From a virus, in IMG/VR virus record IMGVR_UViG_3300034198_007289, positions 1 to 26,569 of that record: 26,569 bases of DNA. The stretch is one strand, 5' to 3'. The position numbers and the translations under genes were made by a program. Below, one piece after another: positions 22,094 through 26,569 of the stretch; within the stretch, counting starts at the first letter, position 1, and each line of letters starts with the position of its first letter. The notes beneath the pieces are model-generated. The model had not been told where the DNA came from and did not search any database. It saw only the letters and a program-made list of their open reading frames with translations.

Positions 22094-22126
22094 GGGTGGG
22101 TTACTCGCTAATTGGGTAATCATCCC
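22094..22126. other. Imperfect hairpin in the convergent gap
   Basis: Stem GGTTAC (22099-22104) with GTAATC (22116-22121), extended by an outer GGG / CCC (22094-22096 with 22124-22126) across a small internal loop. It lies between the end of the + strand lysis genes and the end of the - strand early operon, where bidirectional termination is expected. T-rich sequence (TTTATATTT) follows on the + side, but not directly. Confidence 0.35.
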
Positions 22127-22128
22127 AA

Positions 22129-22187
22129 ACTTTATATTTAACTGCTACTTGCCTGAAAGAATAAAGGTTTTTCAATTAAATATAAGT
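22129..22187. repeat. AT-rich inverted repeat in the convergent gap
   Basis: Arms TTATATTTAA (22132-22141) and TTAAATATAA (22176-22185) are perfect complements; with one bulged T, they extend to ACT / AGT outside. Loop about 34 bases. It is 17 bases past the end of the SSB-like gene on the - strand. Together with the two nearby hairpins it fills most of the 174-base gap; no gene is seen in it. Confidence 0.45.
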
Positions 22188-22203
22188 GCTTTCACCCATA
22201 GAC

Positions 22204-22446
22204 TTAAAAGGGTATATCTTCTTCTATACCACCTAATGCTACAGCCTGTGGTGCATTTTCCCTTGGTTTTGGTTCTGCTAGAGAAATCCAACCATCCCAA
22301 GTAACAGGGATAGCTTCTAATTTGATAGCCAAACCACCTTGTTTGGTATCGACACAAACACCAATTTTTTGCCAGCGGTTCTTTTCATTACCACTTTTAT
22401 CAGTATAAGTGCCATTTTTGACGATGCAATCGTATTTAACGCCCAT
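22204..22446 (-). CDS. SSB-like single-stranded DNA-binding protein with acidic tip
   Basis: 80 residues. It begins KYDCIVKNGTYTDKSGNEKNRWQKIGVCVDTKQGGLAIKLEAIPV, a compact strand-loop-strand that fits a small OB-like fold (GTYTDxxGxEKxRWxxIGVxxxT), and ends GGIEEDIPF, like the acidic D-D-D-I-P-F tip by which bacterial SSB recruits replication and repair proteins. It is the last gene of the early operon and overlaps the exonuclease gene by 11 bases, consistent with a job in recombination. Length is less than half that of E. coli SSB, so this is a phage-type SSB rather than the cellular one. OB fold is inferred, not proven. Confidence 0.65.
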   Translation of the reverse strand: MGVKYDCIVKNGTYTDKSGNEKNRWQKIGVCVDTKQGGLAIKLEAIPVTWDGWISLAEPKPRENAPQAVALGGIEEDIPF

Positions 22447-23122
22447 TATTTCTCGCTTTCAATTGTGTATAAAGTTGTTTAACTTCTTCTAAAAACTCTT
22501 GAACTTCTGTTTCTATTTGCTGGATATATGCTTCATCCCTATCCAAGCGCACTACAAACAACTGCAACTCTGATGGCAGTCTAGGGTCAAAAGATACAAA
22601 ATCACACCATTTTGCCCCTGTACAAGCCATTTGAGTTTGCATTTGTGGGATATATTTTGATGGTGGAACTTCAGCCAACAAATATTCTATATGAGTAGAA
22701 GTGTTTGGGCATTTAATTTCCATTAAGCCATCAGCTACTAGCCCATCTGGACTACAACCGAACCATTCAATAGTAGGATGTGGCACAAAAGCTACTTGAT
22801 CTACAAATACTCCTTTAAAGGCTTCATAAGCCATTCTAGCAAGTGGTTCAGTTTCTGTACCCCAAGCCATTGCCGAATTGCTAAAACTGCTTGTAGGGGT
22901 GTTTGTGAGCCTTTCAACCACCAAATCCATTTTATAGTTCTTTCTGCCAGCAGATTCTCCAGATTTAATTTTGGATATGACATCAGCGACCCGGCTGGCT
23001 GTTACTTTGCCAAGCCGAATCTGATGCCATTCATCTGTGCCTTGTTTAACTTCTAAATCAATCATCCCAGCAAAAGGGATAGGTTCAGCATTAAGCCGAT
23101 CTTCTGTTGTGAATGTAGTCAT
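22436..23122 (-). CDS. YqaJ / lambda-exonuclease-like recombination nuclease
   Basis: 228 residues of the PD-(D/E)XK family that resects double-strand ends 5' to 3' and hands single strands to an annealing protein. Visible motifs: QGTDEWHQIRLGKVTASR at 27-44 (conserved N-terminal block), MAWGTETEP (85-93), SPDGL with D126, MEIKCP with E135 and K137 (catalytic), and YIPQMQTQMACTG at 157-169 (QxQ block). These correspond to lambda exonuclease D119, E129, K131. The start overlaps the previous small gene by 32 bases; AGGAAACC lies 16 bases upstream, a poor spacing, so the GTG/ATG choice is uncertain (an ATG at residue 20 would still keep the motifs). Confidence 0.88.
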   Translation of the reverse strand: MTTFTTEDRLNAEPIPFAGMIDLEVKQGTDEWHQIRLGKVTASRVADVISKIKSGESAGRKNYKMDLVVERLTNTPTSSFSNSAMAWGTETEPLARMAYEAFKGVFVDQVAFVPHPTIEWFGCSPDGLVADGLMEIKCPNTSTHIEYLLAEVPPSKYIPQMQTQMACTGAKWCDFVSFDPRLPSELQLFVVRLDRDEAYIQQIETEVQEFLEEVKQLYTQLKARNNGR

Positions 23123-23279
23123 ATTGTTTTATGGTTTCCTGTAATTGTTTTGCATATTTTGATGCCGCTTCTGCGGCTTTTCCTGCTCCATCCCAATCGC
23201 TTTTTAAACAAAGCAAATGACAATTTTTGATGGCACATTGTGTGTCTAAATAGAGTTCTGAGTAATCTTTAGTTTGCAT
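23091..23279 (-). CDS. Small unknown early protein (62 residues)
   Basis: Starts MQTKDYSELYLDTQC, with TAGGAAACC directly before the ATG (good ribosome site). Centre is a helical AGKAAEAASKYAKQLQETIKQY stretch, and it carries C15, C20 and C24 (CAIKNCHLLC). The last 32 bases overlap the exonuclease start in another frame. No family recognised; the gene fits the packed operon and has its own strong start, so it is likely real. Confidence 0.55.
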   Translation of the reverse strand: MQTKDYSELYLDTQCAIKNCHLLCLKSDWDGAGKAAEAASKYAKQLQETIKQYDYIHNRRSA

Positions 23280-23479
23280 GGTTTCCTACTGTTAGTTGAA
23301 AAATAAATTGCTTCTTGAGGAATACATCTATTTTGTTTTTGCATTTCAATTGAATATTTTGGATCACAATCATCACAAACCGAAGCAACTTCATGGGCAT
23401 AATTTCTTGCATCCACCCATGATTGATATTTCTTTTTGGATTCAAAGCAAACTGGATACCAATCATTCTGCTTCATCAT
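23246..23479 (-). CDS. Small Cys-containing early protein (77 residues)
   Basis: Begins MMKQNDWYPVCFESKKKYQSWVDAR; the middle SVCDDCDPKYSIEMQKQNRC is the common phage pattern C-x2-C-x-P-x-Y-x-x-x-M-x-x-x-x-R-C of short putative zinc-binding proteins found near replication genes. Start ATGATG at 23479 (or 23476) overlaps the preceding gene by 17 bases; ribosome site weak. Its end overlaps the next gene's start by 34 bases. Role unknown; zinc or nucleic-acid binding is inference. Confidence 0.6.
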   Translation of the reverse strand: MMKQNDWYPVCFESKKKYQSWVDARNYAHEVASVCDDCDPKYSIEMQKQNRCIPQEAIYFSTNSRKPCKLKITQNSI

Positions 23480-23666
23480 CTGGCATAGGGATATGTTGAT
23501 GTTGATGAATCAATTGGGTATCTTCCAATTCTGCTTGTTCCCATTTGGTCATAAATTCTTTGGATAGAGTATTGATTGCCGCCATCCAACCCAGTTCAAA
23601 ATATTCTTCAGGTGCATAAACAGCCTTTGGTATTTTGTCAAATTCCTTTTGTGCAAATGGATTCAT
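23463..23666 (-). CDS. Small unknown early protein (67 residues)
   Basis: The start ATG at 23666 overlaps the previous stop by 4 bases (ATGA) and shows no strong ribosome site, implying coupled translation. Sequence has helix EYFELGWMAAINTLSKEFMTKWEQ, then a His/Gln run (LIHQHQHIPMP) and an acidic end DDEAE. No family recognised. Confidence 0.55.
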   Translation of the reverse strand: MNPFAQKEFDKIPKAVYAPEEYFELGWMAAINTLSKEFMTKWEQAELEDTQLIHQHQHIPMPDDEAE

Positions 23667-23875
23667 ACTTTATGCTTTCGCCAAATTTGTTGCACTTTAG
23701 GATCAATAAATATAGCATCAGAATCATCAAGTGTCTTATTGCATTTTGATTTAAAATCAGACCATTTAGTTTTATAGCTTTCTTGTTCACTTGCTGGAAC
23801 ATAGCCATAAAGTTTTTTCCAGCGAATAGTAATGTCTGTGCTGGCAGGGGTATAAATATAATCGTTATTTAACAT
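23663..23875 (-). CDS. Small unknown early protein (70 residues)
   Basis: AGGAGC ribosome site 7 bases before the ATG at 23875. Contains TDITIRWKKLYGYVPASEQ, a W-x-x-Y-x-Y-x-P pattern, followed by a basic stretch and WRKHKV. This small form is seen in various phages with no known function. It overlaps the CxxC protein start region by 11 bases upstream and the next gene by 4 bases downstream. Confidence 0.6.
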   Translation of the reverse strand: MLNNDYIYTPASTDITIRWKKLYGYVPASEQESYKTKWSDFKSKCNKTLDDSDAIFIDPKVQQIWRKHKV

Positions 23876-24017
23876 TTTTCTTGCTCCTATATTGTTGATC
23901 GGATTGCCTTTTTAAACAAACTGCACATTTCCAAACCTTTGTCTTATTTCTTACTACCAATTTAAAGCCTTCTGCTTCTCTTGATACTTGACAGCTAACA
24001 CAAAACTTCTTTTCCAT
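23865..24017 (-). CDS. Small zinc-ribbon protein (50 residues)
   Basis: Too short for routine gene prediction. Reads MEKKFCVSCQVSREAEGF..., with two CxxC pairs: C6-x2-C9 and C31-x2-C34, 21 residues between pairs, the layout of a zinc ribbon. The basic C-terminus (KRQSDQQYRSKK) suggests nucleic-acid contact. The start at 24017 (preceded by AGGTTGGG) overlaps the preceding gene's end by 23 bases; the stop overlaps the next gene's start by 11. The conserved Cys spacing and tight fit between two genes support it as real. Function not known. Confidence 0.62.
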   Translation of the reverse strand: MEKKFCVSCQVSREAEGFKLVVRNKTKVWKCAVCLKRQSDQQYRSKKNVK

Positions 24018-24192
24018 CCCAACCTACTTTCAAATACTTATATTCTGATGCATCACATACTGCACTTAATTTTTTACAAACATCACACTTATCAAGCCAA
24101 ATTCTGTAATCATGGTTTCTAGGTTTTTCTTGACCCCATTTTTCGCCACAATCAAAACAAACATTATCAGGTTGATCTTGTGCTAGTCGCAT
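23995..24192 (-). CDS. Small Cys-rich early protein (65 residues)
   Basis: Contains VCFDCGEKWG (C12-x2-C15) and KCDVCKKLSAVCDASEYKYLKVGW (C36-x2-C39, C46), plus a terminal Cys, resembling the phage/host 'CDVCgk...' two-CxxC group sometimes placed near zinc-finger or DksA-like small proteins. A zinc-binding fold is inferred. It overlaps the annealing-protein gene by 26 bases upstream and the zinc-ribbon gene by 23 downstream. Ribosome site is AAAGGCAG, modest. Confidence 0.62.
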   Translation of the reverse strand: MRLAQDQPDNVCFDCGEKWGQEKPRNHDYRIWLDKCDVCKKLSAVCDASEYKYLKVGWDGKEVLC

Positions 24193-24715
24193 TTAGTTCT
24201 GCCTTTTTCTTTTCATAGGTTGGTTGAATTTGCTCTTTTTGTTTCTTAGTTTTCAACTCAGCCCATGCTAAACCAAAGACAGTTTTAAGTTCATCGGCAG
24301 TTTTACAATCTTCCAGTTGCTGAATTATTTTATCTGCTGGTGATTCTTCTGGTTCATCCCAAAATTCATCGCCTGCATACAAGGATAATCCAATACCAGT
24401 ACAAATTGCAATACACTTTACCAAACATCTTTTCATTGCTGAATTAACTTGCATTGCATTTGGGTTAAGTATTGCTTTGTTTGCACCATCTAGCACTGGT
24501 AAATACTCAGTCATTTCTTTGCCAAAAGCAGTAACAGAACAACTAACCATCATAGTGCTATTAAAAGGAATTACATCACCATAAGACCAGTTTGCTTCTG
24601 GGTCATGTATCAACAATGTATCTACTGCATAAGTCCAAGGAAGGTATGTAAATCTTCCTTTCTTTTTTGTTTCACCAGATACATCTATTGTTCTAAGTTC
24701 TTTGTACTTGCTCAT
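24167..24715 (-). CDS. Single-strand DNA annealing protein (DUF1071 / Erf-Sak-like)
   Basis: 182 residues from ATG 24715 (AAGGA at 9-base spacing, ATGA overlap with the preceding gene); a TTG at 24724 would add three residues. Motifs of DUF1071/Erf-superfamily recombinases: FTYLPWTYAVDTLLIHDPEANW (22-43), MMVSCSVTAFGKEMTEYLPVLDG (55-77), NKAILNPNAMQVNSAMKRCLVK (79-100) and the terminal GIGLSLYAGDEFWDEPEE (107-124). Such proteins bind resected single strands and anneal homologous DNA, working with a 5'-3' exonuclease. The YqaJ-type nuclease and SSB lie in the same operon, making a Red-like set. The C-terminal 50 residues form a helical, Lys-rich tail. Confidence 0.85.
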   Translation of the reverse strand: MSKYKELRTIDVSGETKKKGRFTYLPWTYAVDTLLIHDPEANWSYGDVIPFNSTMMVSCSVTAFGKEMTEYLPVLDGANKAILNPNAMQVNSAMKRCLVKCIAICTGIGLSLYAGDEFWDEPEESPADKIIQQLEDCKTADELKTVFGLAWAELKTKKQKEQIQPTYEKKKAELNATSTRST

Positions 24716-24981
24716 GGCTGGCAATCCTTTTCTGCTTTAGATTCCCAATATTCATAAATGCAAGTAGAAACAATAACACCAATCATTTCTTTATTATTGT
24801 TTTGTAGTGCATTGACTAGAGTATCCCAATGTGAACCAAAGAAAGCATCATTCAAAAAGGCTTCTTTAATATTTTCTTCTAGGTCTGGGTTATATTCACC
24901 ATTTAGCAACTCTGCAACTTCTTCTTCAAAGTCCTCATTATCTTCTGGCTCATAGTAGCGATCATGCATTGACATTCCCAT
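24712..24981 (-). CDS. Acidic unknown early protein (89 residues)
   Basis: ATG at 24981 (GGGG at 9-base spacing) is chosen over a TTG at 24996. Very acidic N-terminal half (EPEDNEDFEEEVAELLNGEY), then a helical half NIKEAFLNDAFFGSHWDTLVNALQ and IVSTCIYEYW. Acidic small phage proteins sometimes mimic DNA; no match to a known inhibitor is claimed. The gene is coupled to the annealing-protein gene by ATGA and follows the membrane peptide by 2 bases. No family recognised. Confidence 0.6.
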   Translation of the reverse strand: MGMSMHDRYYEPEDNEDFEEEVAELLNGEYNPDLEENIKEAFLNDAFFGSHWDTLVNALQNNNKEMIGVIVSTCIYEYWESKAEKDCQP

Positions 24982-24983
24982 GA

Positions 24984-25058
24984 TTAAAATCCCCAACCAA
25001 ACATACAGCCAAGCAACATACCCAAAAGTATTACACCAATAATATCGACTTTATTCAT
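24984..25058 (-). CDS. 24-residue membrane peptide
   Basis: Reads MNKVDIIGVILLGMLLGC followed by MFGWGF. A single hydrophobic segment covers residues 5-24. GGGAG lies 7 bases before the ATG, the start shares bases with the previous stop (TAATG), and the next gene starts 2 bases after its stop: it fits exactly between two genes. LLGC also looks like a lipobox, but only 7 residues would remain after cutting, so a plain one-TM peptide is more likely. Function unknown. Confidence 0.55.
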   Translation of the reverse strand: MNKVDIIGVILLGMLLGCMFGWGF

Positions 25059-25333
25059 TAGATGCTCCCAACTGGATTATAAGAATATTTTGAAAAAGAA
25101 ATGCCAAAGGCTTTTCGATCTTCAAATACTACTTTATTTTTAGTGCCATCTAAGTAAGCATAGGTGCTAAATGCAAATGGGGATTCTTGATGCAACTCTA
25201 ACAAAACTAAATCAATTTGATGAACAATTGCATTTGTTTCGCCTAAAGAAAGTTCATTAAATCGATCTCTTGACATACCACTAGATGCTTTTTTAAGTTT
25301 AGCTTGTTGTTCTAAAGTTAATGGGTTTTTCAT
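25058..25333 (-). CDS. Unknown early protein (91 residues)
   Basis: AGGA 6-7 bases before ATG. N-terminal helical part (TLEQQAKLKKASSGMSRDRFNELSL, with a SxGMSRxxF turn) and C-terminal beta-strands (FSTYAYLDGTKNKVVFEDRKAFGISFSKYSY). It starts 3 bases after the preceding 58-residue gene and its stop overlaps the membrane peptide start by one base. No family recognised. Confidence 0.6.
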   Translation of the reverse strand: MKNPLTLEQQAKLKKASSGMSRDRFNELSLGETNAIVHQIDLVLLELHQESPFAFSTYAYLDGTKNKVVFEDRKAFGISFSKYSYNPVGSI

Positions 25334-25336
25334 ATT

Positions 25337-25513
25337 TTATCCTAATTGAATTTTTGTCCAGTTGTGTTTTTTTTCTTCAATACAATATGAAAACCAAGCA
25401 AAATTGTGTTGGCTTTCAAGTTTTAATACTAATTGCTTTGCTTCTTGTTCTGAATAAACAGTTTTATAAAAAAAACCATTTTTATGAACATTGTATGAGT
25501 AGATGTATTTCAT
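25337..25513 (-). CDS. Small unknown early protein (58 residues)
   Basis: ATG at 25513 with AAGGA at a 6-base spacing, one of the clearest ribosome sites of the operon. Reads MKYIYSYNVHKNGFFYKTVY..., then a helix SEQEAKQLVLKLESQHNF and AWFSYCIEEKKHNWTKI, a small alpha-beta layout rich in Tyr/Phe/Lys. It ends 3 bases before the next start. No family recognised. The cUUCGg hairpin lies 18 bases upstream of its start. Confidence 0.62.
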   Translation of the reverse strand: MKYIYSYNVHKNGFFYKTVYSEQEAKQLVLKLESQHNFAWFSYCIEEKKHNWTKIQLG

Positions 25514-25531
25514 TGTAATTCCTTGTAAGAT

Positions 25532-25545
25532 GCCCCCGAAGGGGC
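25532..25545 (-). other. GCCCC-UUCG-GGGGC hairpin in the early transcript
   Basis: On the - strand RNA it is a perfect 5-bp GC stem closed by a C(UUCG)G tetraloop, an unusually stable fold. It lies between the first operon gene (stop at 25553) and the next ribosome site. No U-run follows, so it is not a typical terminator; it may protect or delimit the transcript, or act on translation, as cUUCGg hairpins do in T4 messages. It stands out from the AT-rich surroundings. Confidence 0.6.
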
Positions 25546-25552
25546 TGGTTAA

Positions 25553-26167
25553 TTAAACTGCTTTAGGTCTTTGAATTAGGGTTTGCTTGACACCATTGCG
25601 AACCCCATGCTCTTTAATACTGGTTTTTAATGTGACTGTTTCACCTTCTGATAATTCCCAGATTGATGAAGCATTACCTTTGTAGATTACAACATTTTGT
25701 TCTGCATCTTCAAAAATAAACAATCCAATTATTCCAAAATGACTATTTAAATTAATTACTTTTTTTAATGTCAAAGTTAAAGTAATTTTTTCGCCAATAA
25801 CCCCAATATGCTGTCTTTTGGCATCAATAAGGGCTTGCTTGCTTGCCCATTCAGCTTTACGAGCCGAATTAGCAATAATACATTTGCGTACAGCTTCAAC
25901 TTGTTTTTCAGACAATTTGCCATAAGTAGCATAAGCAGAAGCTAATGAACCAACAAAACCTTCTTTGTAACATTTGAAGTTACCTTCATCATCGTAAACA
26001 CGACCAGATGATAAAAACCCTTCAATATCAGCATAATCTTCATAAGTTTTGCAAAAAGTTTTATTAGCATTAGCAAGAATACGAGCATGAGTAGCTTTTC
26101 TATAAGCATCTTCATTTTCAATGATTGAACCCCATTGATAAGGTTTTTGGCTAATAGTGGCTTCCAT
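25553..26167 (-). CDS. Early phage protein with probable C-terminal OB-fold (204 residues)
   Basis: First gene of the leftward operon, AAGGA 6 bases before ATG. N-terminal 120 residues are helical (YGKLSEKQVEAVRKCIIANSARKAEWASKQA), with a Cys/Tyr-rich part (NKTFCKTYEDYADIEGFLSSG). The C-terminal 80 residues read as a strand series: GEKITLTLTLKKVINLNSHFGIIGLFIFED, then VVIYKGNASSIWELSEGETVTLKTSIKEH and TLIQRPKAV. That G-x-x-x-x-x-x-x-x-V pattern with a GE/GD-xVxxxxxxxxH and a RPK end is the outline of OB-fold domains in phage DNA-replication proteins. Single-strand nucleic-acid binding is inference. Confidence 0.6.
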   Translation of the reverse strand: MEATISQKPYQWGSIIENEDAYRKATHARILANANKTFCKTYEDYADIEGFLSSGRVYDDEGNFKCYKEGFVGSLASAYATYGKLSEKQVEAVRKCIIANSARKAEWASKQALIDAKRQHIGVIGEKITLTLTLKKVINLNSHFGIIGLFIFEDAEQNVVIYKGNASSIWELSEGETVTLKTSIKEHGVRNGVKQTLIQRPKAV

Positions 26168-26224
26168 TGTGATTCCTTGTTGGTTGTTGATGTAATAACT
26201 TTAATACTAGATTTTGATTAAAAT

Positions 26225-26240
26225 CTTGACCTAGATCAAG
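26225..26240. promoter_or_regulatory. FNR/ANR-like palindrome upstream of the early operon
   Basis: CTTGACCTAGATCAAG is a 16-base palindrome with one mismatched pair; inside it is TTGAC-CTAG-ATCAA, one base off the FNR/ANR consensus TTGAT-N4-ATCAA. It lies about 60-70 bases from the - strand start at 26167. With a -10 TAAAGT placed 24-29 bases downstream on the - strand, the site would be centred near -41.5, the class II activator position. A phage repressor operator is the alternative. Confidence 0.5.
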
Positions 26241-26312
26241 AAAATGAAAAATAGTTATAAGCGTAAACCCTAATATTTGTTTCTCAAAGTTTACAGATCA
26301 GGATATTTTCAA

Positions 26313-26410
26313 CAGATTTGTGGGTCATCAGGGTACTCAGGCTATTCTGCCTACCAGAACAACCAGAACAGGCAGAACACCCAGATTTGTGGGTCATCAG
26401 GGTACTCAGG
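26313..26410 (+). repeat. Exact 29-bp direct repeat pair with period-9 core, fibre-like sequence
   Basis: Copies at 26313-26341 and 26382-26410 (start CAGATTTGTGGGTCATC, end GGGTACTCAGG), period 69. Between them CCAGAACAA / CCAGAACAG / GCAGAACAC / CCAGATTTG is a 9-base period (26354-26389). Read in frame from 26313 the DNA gives CGSSGYSGYSAYQNNQNRQN and then CGSSGYSGYCGY, and TCAGGGTACTCAGGAT (26397-26412) is identical to 16777-16792 in the tail-fibre repeats. There is no ATG for this frame. The region could hold iteron-like sites or a fibre-derived remnant. Each copy also carries TTGTGG; the right copy has GATACT 17 bases on, a possible promoter. Confidence 0.65.
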
Positions 26411-26439
26411 ATACTGCGGTTATAGGTTATTATTGTTAT

Positions 26440-26569
26440 ATGACTAGCTTAAACCAGCGAACAGTTGCACTTCTCAAAGACAGGGGCTACCAATGCGATG
26501 TAGTCGAAAGCTACAATGCCTTTACCAAAAGAAAAAAAGACCTATTTGGAATATTCGATATATTAGCTA
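26440..26569 (+). CDS. Start of a + strand gene, nuclease-like (partial)
   Basis: 43 residues before the window ends: MTSLNQRTVALLKDRGYQCD, then VESYNAFTKRKKDLFGIFDILA. The pattern L-L-K-x-x-G-(Y/W)-x-x-x-V-V-E-x-(Y/W)-N-x-F/A-x-x-x-R-x-D-L-F-G-x-x-D-x-L-A is typical of short phage proteins with a restriction-endonuclease-like or Holliday-junction-resolvase-like fold, where D of LFGIFD is a metal ligand. Only the first half is present, so the E-x-K part cannot be checked. No strong ribosome site (TTATATG). Divergent from the early operon. Confidence 0.6.
   Translation, partial: MTSLNQRTVALLKDRGYQCDVVESYNAFTKRKKDLFGIFDILA

Noticed and set aside
22028-22126. tRNA gene
   Set aside because: The inverted repeats do not form a cloverleaf: no anticodon arm with a 7-base loop and no GTTC T-arm.
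22172-22357. - strand frame overlapping the SSB-like gene
   Set aside because: The SSB-like frame has a clear start, acidic tip and operon fit; this frame is Cys/Arg/Tyr-rich with no family likeness.
26313-26410. CRISPR array
   Set aside because: Only two repeat copies, not palindromic, spacer-like part is itself a period-9 repeat, and no cas genes are in the window.
26313-26410. Diversity-generating retroelement template repeat matching the fibre gene
   Set aside because: No reverse transcriptase is seen; the match is to many common fibre units, and there is no pattern of A-specific differences.

Overview
This window is part of the genome of a tailed bacteriophage with a long non-contractile (siphovirus-type) tail. 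The sequence is AT-rich, genes are tightly packed (many ATGA and TAATG stop/start overlaps), and no bacterial housekeeping gene is present. A two-component spanin (inner-membrane i-spanin plus outer-membrane lipoprotein o-spanin) and a SAR-type lysozyme show that the host is Gram-negative. The style of several small replication-region proteins and an FNR/ANR-like box would fit a proteobacterium, perhaps a freshwater betaproteobacterium, but the host assignment is inference.

Region 1 (1-4154, + strand) is the head module: the end of a probable prohead protease, two tandem HK97-fold capsid genes separated by a strong intrinsic terminator, a head-tail connector, a head-closure protein and a tail terminator. 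Region 2 (4187-14117, +) is the tail module: major tail protein, small unknowns, an HK97 gp10-like protein, a lambda-type G/GT chaperone pair joined by a GGGAAAG -1 frameshift site, tape measure protein, two tail-tip proteins, a GNAT acetyltransferase where lambda has K and I, and a long J-like central fibre. Region 3 (14194-20891, +) holds host-recognition genes: a small structural protein, a 1056-residue fibre of which about 700 residues are (G-Y/F/W-S)-type repeats interrupted by globular modules, a fibre-assembly chaperone, and three sugar-modifying genes (a GT2-methyltransferase fusion, a GT2 fused to half of a GT-B domain, and the separate other half).

Region 4 (20939-22029, +) is the lysis cassette: small one-TM protein (possible holin), SAR endolysin, i-spanin, and a 54-residue o-spanin nested in another frame of the i-spanin gene. 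The convergent gap 22030-22203 contains several inverted repeats. Region 5 (26167 down to 22204, - strand) is an early operon with about 14 overlapping small genes, including a complete-looking recombination set (DUF1071/Erf-like annealing protein, YqaJ/lambda-exonuclease-like nuclease, and an SSB-like protein with an acidic EEDIPF tail), several Cys-rich small proteins and a 24-residue membrane peptide.

The divergent intergenic region 26168-26439 has an FNR-like palindrome and a 29-bp exact direct repeat that resembles the tail-fibre repeats. A partial + strand gene (nuclease-like start) runs off the right edge. Terminase, portal, polymerase/helicase, integrase and repressor genes are not seen in this window.
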